NCBI RefSeq assembly: GCF_003173055.1 | Contig: NZ_QGLF01000006.1 | Span: 124,332 to 188,331 of the forward strand | Direction: 5' to 3' | DNA: 64,000 bases | Origin: Zavarzinia compransoris | GTDB taxonomy: Bacteria; Pseudomonadota; Alphaproteobacteria; Zavarziniales; Zavarziniaceae | Shown here: one piece after another, positions 35,453 through 44,751 of the stretch | How positions within the stretch are numbered: the stretch's first letter is position 1 | How the letters are laid out: the number at the start of each line of letters is the position of its first letter | Translations under genes and position numbers: made by a program | The notes under the pieces: model-generated | Database searches by the model: none | What the model was told of the DNA's origin: nothing | What the model saw: the letters and a program-made list of their open reading frames with translations, nothing else

Positions 35453-36802
35453 TCAGCGGATGCCGGACCCGGCCAGGGCATCGGCCGACCATTCGCGGTC
35501 GGACCGGGGCCTGGTCTGGCGCATGCCGCCGGTTTCGGCGACAAAGCCGGTCAGGGCATAGGTGCGCTGGGCCAGGTTGTAGTGGCTGAACATGTCGCTA
35601 TAGGGCGCCGGCACATCGTAGCTCGGCGTCATATAGGCGAAGCCGGCGACGGCCAGATCGCCCCTTGCGTCATATTCGTCCGAGGCCAGCGCCGCCCAGG
35701 AATCCTCGTCGAGATAGAAGACCCGGCGGCTGTAGATGTGACGCTTGCCTTCCTTCAGCTTGGCTTCGACCACCCAGACACGGTGCAATTCCCAGCGGAT
35801 CAGATCGGGGTTGAGGTGGTTGGCGGCCAGCAGGTCCGCCTGTTTCGCTTCGTAAAGCGCGTTGTAGCAATTATAGGGAACGTAGATCTCGCGCTTGCCG
35901 ACCAGTTGAAAGTCGAAGCGGTCCATCGAGCCGTTGAACAGGAAGACATCGTCGAAGGTATTGACCCCGGCCGTGCCCGGATTGGGCGTGTCGAAGGAGA
36001 AATCGGGCGCGACCTTGACCCGGCGCTGGCCGGGCAGATAGGCCCAGGACCGGCGATCCTTGGTGCCGACGTCCAGCGGGTCGATGATCATCAGCGCCTC
36101 GCCCGCACGCCGCGCCGGGCCGGTGTAGGACAGCCGCATCCGCCAATAGGTGTCGGCGTCCGGCTTGGAGACGTCCCAGAAGGGATATTCCTGGGTGCTC
36201 TGGCCCTCGGTCGACAGGGTGACGTGGCCGCTCGCATCGACGATGAAGTTGCGGTACTTCGATTCATAGGCCAGGCCGTTGAAGCGCAGCAGGTGGTTCC
36301 ACATCGCCTCGTAGCCGCTCTTCGGCATCGGGAACGGGAAGGCGGCATGGACGCCGGAAATGGAGTTGCCGTCGGCGCTGATGGTCGCCGTGGTCGCCTG
36401 CTGCTTCGTGTTTTCGAGGACGAAGGCGGGGAAGGTGACGGTCCGGTGGGTCGGGTAGACGTCCAGCCGGAAGCTCGCATAGCGCGTCAGCAGCGCCTTG
36501 GCGCCTTCCGTCAGGCGGGCGGCCTCGCCGGCCATCGAGCCGGCGTCGATCACGAGGCGGGGCTTCTCGCCCGCGAAGGGATCGGGGCGGATGCCGCTGC
36601 CGGCCGCGAAACCGGCGGGCGGCGTGGTGAGGCCGCCGGCATAGGCCGGGATGGTGGCGGCGGCGTTGCCGGCCATTTCGGCGCCGACGGGGGTCAGGGT
36701 GGTGCCCAGCCGCTTCGCCTCTTCGGGGGTGACGCCGGCTTGGGCGGCACCGGCGGCGAAGATCGCCACCAGGGCCGAGGTCAGGATCAGTGCCTTGCGC
36801 AT
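35453..36802 (-). CDS. DUF1329 family exported protein (copy 1)
   Basis: A 449-aa protein with a clear signal peptide (MRKALILTSALVAIFAAGAA). Family hallmarks: LGTTLTPVGAEMAGN, IPAYAGGLTTPPAGF, the central YLPGQRRVKVAP motif and LHRVWVVEAKLKEGKRH. DUF1329 proteins are envelope proteins of unknown mechanism encoded with DUF1302 porins in clusters for hydrophobic substrates. The gene lies 9 bp after the DUF1302 gene. It is a paralogue of the protein at 60550. Confidence 0.87.
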   Translation of the reverse strand: MRKALILTSALVAIFAAGAAQAGVTPEEAKRLGTTLTPVGAEMAGNAAATIPAYAGGLTTPPAGFAAGSGIRPDPFAGEKPRLVIDAGSMAGEAARLTEGAKALLTRYASFRLDVYPTHRTVTFPAFVLENTKQQATTATISADGNSISGVHAAFPFPMPKSGYEAMWNHLLRFNGLAYESKYRNFIVDASGHVTLSTEGQSTQEYPFWDVSKPDADTYWRMRLSYTGPARRAGEALMIIDPLDVGTKDRRSWAYLPGQRRVKVAPDFSFDTPNPGTAGVNTFDDVFLFNGSMDRFDFQLVGKREIYVPYNCYNALYEAKQADLLAANHLNPDLIRWELHRVWVVEAKLKEGKRHIYSRRVFYLDEDSWAALASDEYDARGDLAVAGFAYMTPSYDVPAPYSDMFSHYNLAQRTYALTGFVAETGGMRQTRPRSDREWSADALAGSGIR

Positions 36803-36811
36803 GGTTTGGCC

Positions 36812-38491
36812 TCAGAAAGTGGTCTTGAGGGTGAGGCTGACGAAACCACGGTCCTTGAGCGCGGTCGTGAAGCCGTTGAGCGAGGAGACGGCATTGCCGG
36901 TGGTCTCGGTATGGCCGAAGTAATCGACCCACTTCAGGTCGACCCGGTACTTCTGCTGGACGTCGGCGGAGAGGCCGACGGTGTAGTTCCCGTTGCCCTC
37001 GTTGCCGCCGAAGACGGTCGGCGAATTGCCGCGCAGGCCGAGCGAGACCGCCATCGGCGCCGACAGATCGATGCCGGGCACGACCTGGAACCAGACCGGG
37101 TTGAAGCTGGCGCTCCAGCCGACAAAATTCCGGGTGGCGCAGCCGTCCCACTTGTTCTTGCCCACGCAGGGCGCGTAACCCACGGCGTTGAACAGGTTCT
37201 CGCCGCTGGTCACGTCGGAGTAATGGGCCCAGGTGAATTCGGTGCCCCAGGTCGCGGCATCGAACACCGCATTGCCGGGCAGCACGCCGAGCAGGTTGAT
37301 CAGCGCATGCTGGGTGTCGCCCCGGGGCCCGGGGGTCGAACCGTCGGCAGGGCGGCCGATCGGCGAGATCCCGAGGATCTGGGCGTTCAACGGCGTATTG
37401 TGGCGATAGGAGAATTCCGTCCCCAGGCTGACGCCGCCGATATTGGTGGTGAAGCTGATCCCGAAGAGGTCGATGTCGTCAGGATAGATCAGGGCATATT
37501 CGCTGCCGCTGGCCGGGGCCACGCGGGTCAGCAGCGCCTGGGGCAGCTTGTCGGCGAAGCGCCGGTAGTAGAAGCCGAGCGTGCCGTCGAGAATGTCCGG
37601 GCTCCAGCGCGCGGCCAGGCCGAATTCGCCGATCTGGTTCGGCTCGACCGGGCTCGCATGGGTCGCGAAACCGAGGGCGGCGCTGATGTACTGGCGGTCC
37701 GGCCCGTTGAAGGCGAAATCGACGGGGCCGAGATAGGTCCCGCCCTCGGGGTAGCGATAGGCTTCCCATTCCAGGAAGACCTGGGCCGCCAGCGACAGGT
37801 CGTCCGTCACCTGGGCCTGGAACGAGACCTGGTTCAGGGGGCGGAACAATTCCTTGATCTCGGCGCCCGGGGTGGCGAAACCCTTCTGAAGATCGATGGG
37901 CGCCTGGCCGTAGGAAACGCTGTGCAGCGCGCCCCCGAGATAGAGCGATTCACCCCAGAACACGGTGTGGCGGCCGACCTTCACCCGAACCGGGATGTCA
38001 TCGACATCGAAATTGGCGAAGGCGAAGGCGTCGAGGATTTCCCCCGAAGGGCCGAGGTAATAGCGCTCGGTGTAATTGCTGTAGGAACCGCCGCGGTAGC
38101 TGGGAATGCTGGTGAAGGGTGCGTTCGGATTGGTCTTCGGCCCCTCCTCATAAGCATTGTCGTACCAGAAGGCGGCGCTGACGCGGGCGCCGAAACGGCC
38201 TTGATAGACGAGGTCGAGTTCGGACAGCAGATCGACCCGATTGGTGACGATGTCGCCCCGGTCGAAGCTGAACGTGCCTTCGTCGTAGAGCGGGGAATTG
38301 CCCAGTTCGGCGTTACGGCTGTCGACGCGCATGCCGATATTGTAACGGACCGTATTGTCCCAACGCAGTTCGAGGTCGGGCGTGCCCGTGTCGATTTCGG
38401 CGGCCCGGCCATCGCCGGCGACCAGGGTGGTTACGGCAGCGGCATAGCACAGGGCGCGCCGCCACGACTTCTGTTGTCCTTGGGATTTCAT
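36812..38491 (-). CDS. DUF1302 family outer-membrane beta-barrel protein (copy 1)
   Basis: A 559-aa exported protein with an N-terminal signal region ending GDGRAAEI, alternating amphipathic strands throughout and a C-terminal Phe (SLTLKTTF), as in outer-membrane barrels. Family motifs: LRWDNTVRYNIGMR near the N-terminus, VGRHTVFWGESLYLGGALHSVSYGQ in the middle. It is thought to pass hydrophobic compounds across the outer membrane. It is the first gene of the minus-strand string, behind a 402-bp leader that separates it from the LuxR gene. GGGAGAAGGG precedes the ATG. Confidence 0.86.
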   Translation of the reverse strand: MKSQGQQKSWRRALCYAAAVTTLVAGDGRAAEIDTGTPDLELRWDNTVRYNIGMRVDSRNAELGNSPLYDEGTFSFDRGDIVTNRVDLLSELDLVYQGRFGARVSAAFWYDNAYEEGPKTNPNAPFTSIPSYRGGSYSNYTERYYLGPSGEILDAFAFANFDVDDIPVRVKVGRHTVFWGESLYLGGALHSVSYGQAPIDLQKGFATPGAEIKELFRPLNQVSFQAQVTDDLSLAAQVFLEWEAYRYPEGGTYLGPVDFAFNGPDRQYISAALGFATHASPVEPNQIGEFGLAARWSPDILDGTLGFYYRRFADKLPQALLTRVAPASGSEYALIYPDDIDLFGISFTTNIGGVSLGTEFSYRHNTPLNAQILGISPIGRPADGSTPGPRGDTQHALINLLGVLPGNAVFDAATWGTEFTWAHYSDVTSGENLFNAVGYAPCVGKNKWDGCATRNFVGWSASFNPVWFQVVPGIDLSAPMAVSLGLRGNSPTVFGGNEGNGNYTVGLSADVQQKYRVDLKWVDYFGHTETTGNAVSSLNGFTTALKDRGFVSLTLKTTF

Positions 38492-38893
38492 ATGGATGCC
38501 CTTCTCCCGGATCTGGGGACAGCTTCGGCGTTACGGCCTTCGCAGAGTCAGCGAGGGCCGGTCGGCAATCGCCCCCGTCGCCGGGGGCCTATTCATGGAT
38601 CGATGGCGTGAAGGCCGGGGCGTTTACGGGGATTTCCCCGCCCCGGCGCGTTCAGGACCGGGCGGCGTCCGGCCCGCTGCGCGCGCCGTACCGACAGAGG
38701 GCTTTCGGACACGCCGCCGAATGCGCCCTTTCAAACAGGATGTCGTCCATCTCTGGAACTCCTCGCCATGGAGGCCGCCCGCTCATGGGGCTCGGCCCTC
38801 TTTTATGGCGGCGAGAGTGGCCGGTTTCATTCCCCCCCGCCCCCCTCGTCCCGAGGGGTATCGCGACTTTGTCGGAGATGCGGCGCGAAACGG
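38492..38893. other. 402-bp leader between luxR1 and the DUF1302 operon
   Basis: No gene is supported. This is where the DUF1302 operon promoter and a binding site for the MalT-type regulator are expected. The AACTG-N7-GGCCAG motif of the second LuxR locus was looked for on the minus strand and not found. GC-rich dyads such as GGGGATTTCCCCGCC (about 38629) are present, without clear meaning. Confidence 0.5.
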
Positions 38894-41599
38894 TCAGTCG
38901 GCGCCTTCAAGCAGGCCCAGGATCCGGGCGCGGTGCAGAAGCTGCTTGCGCGTGCCGGCGTCGAGCTTGCCGAACAGGTTCTTCAAGTGCCATTTGACGG
39001 TTTCCTCGCCGATCTCCATCGCCTGGGCGATTTCCTTGTTGGACAAGGCGCGGGCGAGGAGTTCCAGCACTTCCCGCTCTTTCGGGGTCAGGACCATGCT
39101 GGCAACCACCTTGGGGCCGCCCTGGGCGCGGGGCGCGGGAGGGCGGAGCGTGGGGGCGATCGTCATCGCCGGGTTGGAGAGATGGGCCTTGGCGGCCTCC
39201 TCTGTCAACCGGCGGGCCCAATCGGCCAGTCCCGGATGGGCATCGACGATGGTGCGCTTCAGCCCATAGGTCGCGGCGAGGTTCAGCGCCTCATCGAGCA
39301 GCGGGCCGGCGCGCTCGCCCAGGCGGTCGAGGGCATAGGCACGCAGGGCCATGATCTCGATGCGCAGCCGGCCGTGCCTTGCCCGTTCGGCCGGGGGCAC
39401 AGCCTGTTCCAGGCAGGCCAGCGCCTCCTTCCATTTCTGCGCCGCGATCGCGGCATAGGCACGGGCCAGATGGCGCTGCATGATGGCGGAGCGATGCCAG
39501 ACGTCGCCCTTCGACAGGTCGTCGCGCGCCAGGATCTCGTCGATCCGTTCAACCAGGCTGCGGCAGGTCTCGCTGCGGAACCGGCCGGCGTGGATGCGCA
39601 CCTGTTCGCCAAGGCTGAAGATGCCGAGACGCGGCAGGTGGCGCTTGACGGCGACGCGGTGCAGGGCGTCCAGAATTTCCAGGCCCCGATAGTCGGCCCC
39701 CTGGGCGCAGGCGATGCGGGCGGCGGTGCGGAAGGCCAGCAGCATGGGCTCCGGCGCGCCCGCCCCTTCCAGAATATCCAGGCGGTTGGCCAGCAGGGCC
39801 GCCGCCTCGTCGATCTGATCCGCCTCATAGACCGCCACGGCCAGCAGGGCGGCGAGCATGCAGACCAGGGGGTTGCGCCGGCCGAGATCGGCCTCCGCCT
39901 CCGCCAGGGCGACCCGCAGGTCCCCTTCCCCGAGACGGACCTGGCCTTCCCAGACATAGGTGAGCCCGGTGATCAGCCGGCTCCACAGGAGGGCCGTGGA
40001 CGGTGCCCCCTTGCGGTCTTCGACCGGCAGGGTCTGATAGACGTCGCGGGCCGCGCCCGGACCGTCCCGGAACAGGGTGATCATGGCCAGCCGGTTGACG
40101 TGATTGGTCGCGAGCCGGGGCGGAAGCACGGGCTTTCGCTCGATCCAGGGCTGGAAGACGGCGATGCAGGCTTCCGGGTCGTCGGCGTAATAAGCGGCGC
40201 CGCTGGTGATCAGGTCGCATTCGTAGCGCAGGCTCTCGTCCACGCCCGGCTGGCCGAGGATGCGGCCGACCCATTCGTTGGCCTCCTGGTGCCGGTCGCC
40301 CAGCGCCAGCGCCCAGGCGACGGCAAGGCGCAGGCGCGGCCGGCGGTCCAGTTCCTCGACGGGCAGAAGCCGGCTCCACTCCAGGACCGCTTCCGGACCC
40401 GCCTTCATCAGCGTGTCGTAGAGGCTGCGCTCCACCAAATCATAGGACAGATCGTGATCGCCAGCCGCCTCGGCGTGGCGGGCGGCATCCTCCACCATGC
40501 CGCGGGCGGCAAGCCAGAGGCTGGCCCGGCCGTGCAAGCGGGCGCGTTCCGCGGCCGGCAGCGCTGCGAAACGCTCGCGCAAGGCGCTGCGGACGAGCAT
40601 GTGCAGACGGCACCATTCGCTGTCGTCGGCAGTCAGGAAGACCGGCGTATCGCGGACGAGCCGGGCCAGCCGCTCGGGGGCGTCGTCACGGTCGGCGAGC
40701 GTTCGGCACAGATCCGGATGGAGATGGTCGACGACCGAGATCCGGACCAGGAAAGCCTCGTCCTCGGCGGACAGCCGGCTCAACAGCCGGTCGACCAGAT
40801 GCTGGTCGAGCGTGGCGGAACCGATGGTCAGGCCCTTCAGCGCGGTATGGGGATCGTCGCTTCGCTCGAGGTCGGCCAGGATAATCTGCAGCCCGAGCGG
40901 CCAGCCATCCGCCCGTTCGTGCAGGCGGGCACAGGCATCGACATCGACCCCGCTGCCGAGGCGGCCTCGCACCAGCGCGATCGTCTCCTCCAGGCGAAAG
41001 CGCAGCATGTCCTGACCGACCGGCAGGCACTCGCCATATTCGATCAGGTCCGCGACCTCCGTATCGAGACCGGCCCGGCCGGCAACGATCAGGCCGAGGT
41101 TCTGCGGCGCATTGTGAAGCAGATAGCCGAGGACCGCCCGCCCCGCGGTCGAGAGGCGGTCGGCCTCGTCGATGATGACCACGAGGTCCAGCGGGGTGAC
41201 GGCAACCTCCGCCAGCCAACTCGTCACCCCGTCGAGGGCGCCGGCGCCCGGGGGGGAACCGGCCGGCAGGGTACGGCCGAACCCCGGGCGCCCGCAGCCG
41301 ATCCGCACGGAAAGGACCAAGCTTTGCAGGAAACGGACGGGATCGCCATTGTCGTCCGCGGAGAGCCAGGCCACCGCAGCGCCGCGGGCCAGCGCTTCCC
41401 GCCGCCACTGCGCGAGCAGCGAGGTCTTGCCGAAGCCGGGCGGTGCCTGCACAAGAATGATGGCCCGTTCGGACAGCAGGCCGCTGTTGAGAGACAGGCG
41501 CGAACGGGGCAGCAGATGGCGGGGAACGCGCGGCGGCATGACCTTGAGGAGAATCTCGGAGTCCGGGAGGCTCGCGTCGGTATCAGCCGTGCCCACCAT
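38894..41599 (-). CDS. MalT-type LuxR-family transcriptional activator (copy 1)
   Basis: A 901-aa signal-transduction ATPase of the MalT/LAL group. The Walker A motif is APPGFGKTS (residues 52-60), then a long TPR-like helical region and a C-terminal LuxR HTH (LTPKEREVLELLARALSNKE...ETVKWHLKNLF). Such activators bind ATP and an inducer, oligomerise, and recruit RNA polymerase. It lies upstream of and in the same direction as the DUF1302 operon and probably turns it on when a hydrophobic substrate is present (inference). The ATG has a weak AAAGGGG site. Confidence 0.87.
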   Translation of the reverse strand: MVGTADTDASLPDSEILLKVMPPRVPRHLLPRSRLSLNSGLLSERAIILVQAPPGFGKTSLLAQWRREALARGAAVAWLSADDNGDPVRFLQSLVLSVRIGCGRPGFGRTLPAGSPPGAGALDGVTSWLAEVAVTPLDLVVIIDEADRLSTAGRAVLGYLLHNAPQNLGLIVAGRAGLDTEVADLIEYGECLPVGQDMLRFRLEETIALVRGRLGSGVDVDACARLHERADGWPLGLQIILADLERSDDPHTALKGLTIGSATLDQHLVDRLLSRLSAEDEAFLVRISVVDHLHPDLCRTLADRDDAPERLARLVRDTPVFLTADDSEWCRLHMLVRSALRERFAALPAAERARLHGRASLWLAARGMVEDAARHAEAAGDHDLSYDLVERSLYDTLMKAGPEAVLEWSRLLPVEELDRRPRLRLAVAWALALGDRHQEANEWVGRILGQPGVDESLRYECDLITSGAAYYADDPEACIAVFQPWIERKPVLPPRLATNHVNRLAMITLFRDGPGAARDVYQTLPVEDRKGAPSTALLWSRLITGLTYVWEGQVRLGEGDLRVALAEAEADLGRRNPLVCMLAALLAVAVYEADQIDEAAALLANRLDILEGAGAPEPMLLAFRTAARIACAQGADYRGLEILDALHRVAVKRHLPRLGIFSLGEQVRIHAGRFRSETCRSLVERIDEILARDDLSKGDVWHRSAIMQRHLARAYAAIAAQKWKEALACLEQAVPPAERARHGRLRIEIMALRAYALDRLGERAGPLLDEALNLAATYGLKRTIVDAHPGLADWARRLTEEAAKAHLSNPAMTIAPTLRPPAPRAQGGPKVVASMVLTPKEREVLELLARALSNKEIAQAMEIGEETVKWHLKNLFGKLDAGTRKQLLHRARILGLLEGAD

Positions 41600-41980
41600 T
41601 GGACGCGCCCCTTTCGTATTTTATATCAGACTACAGATTTTTCAGTCATTTGGTGATAGTCGACGGCAATATCGCATTTTGTCCACCCTTTTGAAGAGCG
41701 CGCTCGGGCGTCGGCCTTGGCGGCGGAGGTATCCCTTCTGATAGTGCGAGGCACGCCGCTACAGCGTGCAGATCCGCCTGATCGGCGAGCAGCATGCCGT
41801 CGCGGATCCGGGCTTCATCCCGAGCTTCGCCGATTGTATCCGCGGCATCCGGCCGGAACCCCGGATCGGCCGTGCCCAGCGGATCCACCGCCAAGCCGAT
41901 CCCTTCGCTCCGTGATCTCCGGTCAAATCCTCAAGCGGATTTTTCCATGACGACCGCAGGATTCGGATATGGCCCGATAC
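41600..41980. other. luxR1 promoter region, otherwise empty
   Basis: Contains the luxR1 promoter at 41620-41648. The remaining ~330 bp up to the arsR stop has no gene with a ribosome site or family resemblance; a short 82-codon open frame on the minus strand was not accepted. It is the left border of the arsenic island. Confidence 0.45.
41620..41648 (-). promoter_or_regulatory. sigma70-like promoter of luxR1
   Basis: On the minus strand TGACTG (-35, 41643-41648) is followed after 17 bp by TATAAA (-10, 41620-41625). Transcription would begin near 41613, leaving a short leader before the ATG at 41599. The spacing is ideal, and the surroundings are markedly AT-rich for this genome. Confidence 0.5.
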
Positions 41981-42385
41981 TCAAGCCTTGCCGCAGCAAT
42001 CGGCCACCGTCTCGCCGAACAGCGGGGCGCAAATGTCCGGACGGCCGCCGCAGCATTCCCTGGTCATGAAGTCGATCAGGCCGCGAAACCCGTCGATGTC
42101 GGCGCGATAGAGCATGGTCCGTCCCTGTCGCTGGACTTTTGCCAGGCCGGCACGCGTCAGGATCGCCAGATGCGCCGACATCGTGTTGTGCGGGACAGCC
42201 AGCGCCGTCGCAATATCTCCAGCCAGCATGCCTTCGGGGTGGCGAGCGACGAGCATCCTGAAGACATGCATGCGGGTCGCCTGGGCAAGGGCGGACAATG
42301 CTTCGATTGCCCGTTCCTCTTCGATATTCGATACGGCGGGCAGGACAGCGGCGGTGGCGTCAGGACTGGGCATGTTCCGATTCAT
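41981..42385 (-). CDS. arsR: ArsR-family metalloregulator (arsJ operon)
   Basis: A protein of about 134 aa with the ArsR/SmtB winged helix (AIEALSALAQATRMHVFRML; recognition region ALAVPHNTMSAHLAIL). A C-terminal ECCGGRPDIC gives a Cys-Cys-x6-Cys arsenite-binding candidate resembling the Acidithiobacillus-type ArsR sensors. It is the last gene of the pstS-gapdh-arsJ-arsR operon and overlaps the arsJ end. The start is uncertain: ATG 42385 or 42373, neither with a good ribosome site. It is paralogous to the ArsR at 46089. Confidence 0.82.
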   Translation of the reverse strand: MNRNMPSPDATAAVLPAVSNIEEERAIEALSALAQATRMHVFRMLVARHPEGMLAGDIATALAVPHNTMSAHLAILTRAGLAKVQRQGRTMLYRADIDGFRGLIDFMTRECCGGRPDICAPLFGETVADCCGKA

Positions 42386-43607
42386 TGGCACGTGACGGCA
42401 GAAACAAGGTGGCGATCCAGCACAGGGCGACCATGGCGGCGGAACCGGCAAGGCCGGCATCGAGACCACCCCATTGGTAGAGGGTACCGGAAAGAGCCAC
42501 ACCAATGAAGCGCCCAGCGGCATTGGCGGCATAGTAGAAGCCGACATCCTCGGCCAGTTTCTCGGACCCGGCATAGGCCAGGATCAGGTAGGAGTGAACC
42601 GAGGAATTCACCGCGAACACGAAACCGAAAACGGCAAGCCCCGCGACCAGGACGATGTCCGGGCCGGGTGCCTGGGGCAGCAGGGCGGGCAGCCGGTCGA
42701 TGGCGAAGATCAGGGCGGCCGGGATCAGGGCCAGCGCCAGCGACCACCAGCGCGCCGCCGGCACCTCGCGCGAAAGGCCATCGCGGCTGCGCCGCACGAG
42801 CGAGGGCGCGGCCGCCTGGATCAGGCCATAGCCGATCGTCCAGAGCGCGAGGAAGGTGCCGACACCGGTGAAGGTCCAGCCGGCGGCATAGAGAAAGACG
42901 GGAACGCCGACCACGAACCAGACGTCCCGCGCACCGAACATGCCGACCCGGGCCAGGGCCAGAAGATTGACCCCGGCCGATTTGGAAAAGAATTCCCGGG
43001 CAGAACTCGACGCCTTGGCCCGTCCCAGCATCGGCGGCAGGGACAGAAGCGCCGCGACGAGCACGAAGCCGAGCACCCCGGCCATGCCCCAGAGCGAGGC
43101 CTGGAAACCGAAGATTTCGAGCAGCACCCCGCCCAGGAAGAACCCCGCCCCCTTCATCGCATTCTTGCTGCCGGTGAACCAGGCGACCCAGCGGAACAGG
43201 CGCGAGGCGCTGCCATCCCCCGCCGTCAGCTTGATCGCCGATTTCGAGGCGGTCTTGGTCAGATCCTTGGCAACGCCGCAAAGACCCTGGCAGCCGACCA
43301 CCCAGACGACCGAATGCAACGCGCTCCATGCCGGCGAGACGGCCGAAAGCAGCAGGAAGCCGGCAATCTGCGTGGCAAGCCCGACCGCCAGCATGCGCGC
43401 GATGCCGAAGCGCGTCGCCAGCCAGCCGCCGATCAGGTTCGCGCCGATCCCGGCCGCTTCATAGAGAAGGAACAGCAGCGCCAGGGTGAAAGGCGAATAA
43501 CCGAGCCGGTAGAAATGCAGCAGCACCAGCATCCGGAGCGCACCGTCCGTCAGTGTGAAGCCCCAATAGGCGGCGGTGACGATCGCGTAGTTCCGCACAC
43601 CGGACAT
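42360..43607 (-). CDS. arsJ: organoarsenical efflux MFS transporter ArsJ
   Basis: A 415-aa MFS protein matching ArsJ by its N-terminus (YWGFTLTDGALRMLVLLHF) and the LFLLYEAAGIGANLIGGW and DLTKTASKSAIK segments, and decisively by its neighbour, a GAPDH gene 2 bp upstream. Known function: GAPDH makes 1-arseno-3-phosphoglycerate from arsenate, and ArsJ exports it, after which it decomposes to arsenate. About 12 helices. Its end overlaps arsR. Confidence 0.9.
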   Translation of the reverse strand: MSGVRNYAIVTAAYWGFTLTDGALRMLVLLHFYRLGYSPFTLALLFLLYEAAGIGANLIGGWLATRFGIARMLAVGLATQIAGFLLLSAVSPAWSALHSVVWVVGCQGLCGVAKDLTKTASKSAIKLTAGDGSASRLFRWVAWFTGSKNAMKGAGFFLGGVLLEIFGFQASLWGMAGVLGFVLVAALLSLPPMLGRAKASSSAREFFSKSAGVNLLALARVGMFGARDVWFVVGVPVFLYAAGWTFTGVGTFLALWTIGYGLIQAAAPSLVRRSRDGLSREVPAARWWSLALALIPAALIFAIDRLPALLPQAPGPDIVLVAGLAVFGFVFAVNSSVHSYLILAYAGSEKLAEDVGFYYAANAAGRFIGVALSGTLYQWGGLDAGLAGSAAMVALCWIATLFLPSRANESEHAQS

Positions 43608-43609
43608 GC

Positions 43610-44650
43610 CTATATCCCCCGCTGCGCCAGAATTGTGGCGAGATCGACCATCCGGCAGGCATAGCCCAATTCGTTGTCGTACCAGGCGTAGACCTTCAGC
43701 ATGGTGCCGTCGGTCACCAGGGTCGACAGGCCATCGACGATGGAACTCCGCGTATCCCTGGCGAAATCGGCCGAAACCAGGGGACGCGGCTCGTAGCCGA
43801 GGATGCCGGCGAGCGGGCCGGTGGCGGCTTCGGCGAATAGCGCGTTCACTTCATCGGCCGTGGTTTCCCGGCGCATTTCGAAGACGCAGTCGGTCAGGCT
43901 GGCGTTCAGCACCGGCGCACGCACCGCATGGCCGTTCAACCGGCCCTTCAGTTCGGGGTAGATCAGGCCGATCGCCGTGGCGCTGCCGGTCGTCGTCGGC
44001 TGAAGGCTGGTCATGGCGCTTCTGGCCCGGCGCAGGTCCTTGTGGGGCGCGTCGACGACGACATTCGTGTTGGTCGGATTGTGGATCGTCGTGATCTGGC
44101 CGTGACGGATGCCGATCGCCTCATGGACGACCTTGACCACCGGAGCCAGGCAATTGGTGGTGCAGGAAGCCGCGGTCACGATCGGGTGGCGGGCGGGATC
44201 GTAAAGATGATCGTTCACCCCGACGACGATGTTCAGCACCCCCTCGACCTTGACCGGCGCGGAGACAATCACGCGCTTGGCCCCCCGGTCGAAATGCCCC
44301 TGAAGTTTTTCCGGCGTCAGAAACCTGCCGCTGCATTCGAGGACGACATCGACCCCGCGATCGCCCCAGGGAATATCCTCCGGTGCGGCGTGGGCGCTCA
44401 CGGTCATGGCTCGGCCGGCCGCCTCGATCCTGTCGCCATCAGCCCGGAGGTCCGTACGCCAGCGGCCCTGGACACTGTCGAATTCCAACAGATGGGCAAT
44501 GACGGCGGCATCACCCTTGATCTCGTTGAGGTGGACGATTTCCAGCCGGTTGCCGCTGCGGGGATCATCCGCGGACCGGTCGGCCCCGCCAAGTGCCGCC
44601 CTCAGGGCCAGGCGCCCCATCCGGCCAAGACCATTGATGCCTACGCGCAT
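43610..44650 (-). CDS. ArsJ-associated glyceraldehyde-3-phosphate dehydrogenase
   Basis: A 346-aa GAPDH with the Rossmann motif [10 protein letters not shown] and the active-site loop [11 protein letters not shown] (Cys163), then the [14 protein letters not shown] stretch and the C-terminal [14 protein letters not shown]. It uses arsenate in place of phosphate to form 1-arseno-3-phosphoglycerate for ArsJ. The start at 44650 is 5 nt after GGAGG. Its stop lies 2 bp from the arsJ ATG, so it is dedicated to arsenic and not the glycolytic copy (inference from context). Confidence 0.9.
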   Translation of the reverse strand: MRVGINGLGRMGRLALRAALGGADRSADDPRSGNRLEIVHLNEIKGDAAVIAHLLEFDSVQGRWRTDLRADGDRIEAAGRAMTVSAHAAPEDIPWGDRGVDVVLECSGRFLTPEKLQGHFDRGAKRVIVSAPVKVEGVLNIVVGVNDHLYDPARHPIVTAASCTTNCLAPVVKVVHEAIGIRHGQITTIHNPTNTNVVVDAPHKDLRRARSAMTSLQPTTTGSATAIGLIYPELKGRLNGHAVRAPVLNASLTDCVFEMRRETTADEVNALFAEAATGPLAGILGYEPRPLVSADFARDTRSSIVDGLSTLVTDGTMLKVYAWYDNELGYACRMVDLATILAQRGI

Positions 44651-44751
44651 GACAACCTCCACGCCGCCCGGACCACGGCCGGACTCGAATATTCAGCAAC
44701 TCGGACAAAGACGAGAGCGGCGCCCGCTCGCACGGACGCCGCCCCAGATCC

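Noticed and set aside
34040-38611. A very long open frame on the plus strand opposite the RND, YCF48-like, DUF1329 and DUF1302 genes
   Set aside because: It is the antisense of four well-supported genes with signal peptides, family motifs and ribosome sites; its translation is low-complexity and matches no family I know. High GC keeps such frames open.
38492-38893. A copy of the LuxR2 motif upstream of the first DUF1302 operon
   Set aside because: The minus-strand form CTGGCC-N7-CAGTT was looked for by eye and not seen, so LuxR1 probably uses another site.
41646-41894. Small minus-strand open frame of 82 codons between luxR1 and arsR
   Set aside because: No ribosome site and no recognisable family, and it spans the DNA upstream of the luxR1 promoter.
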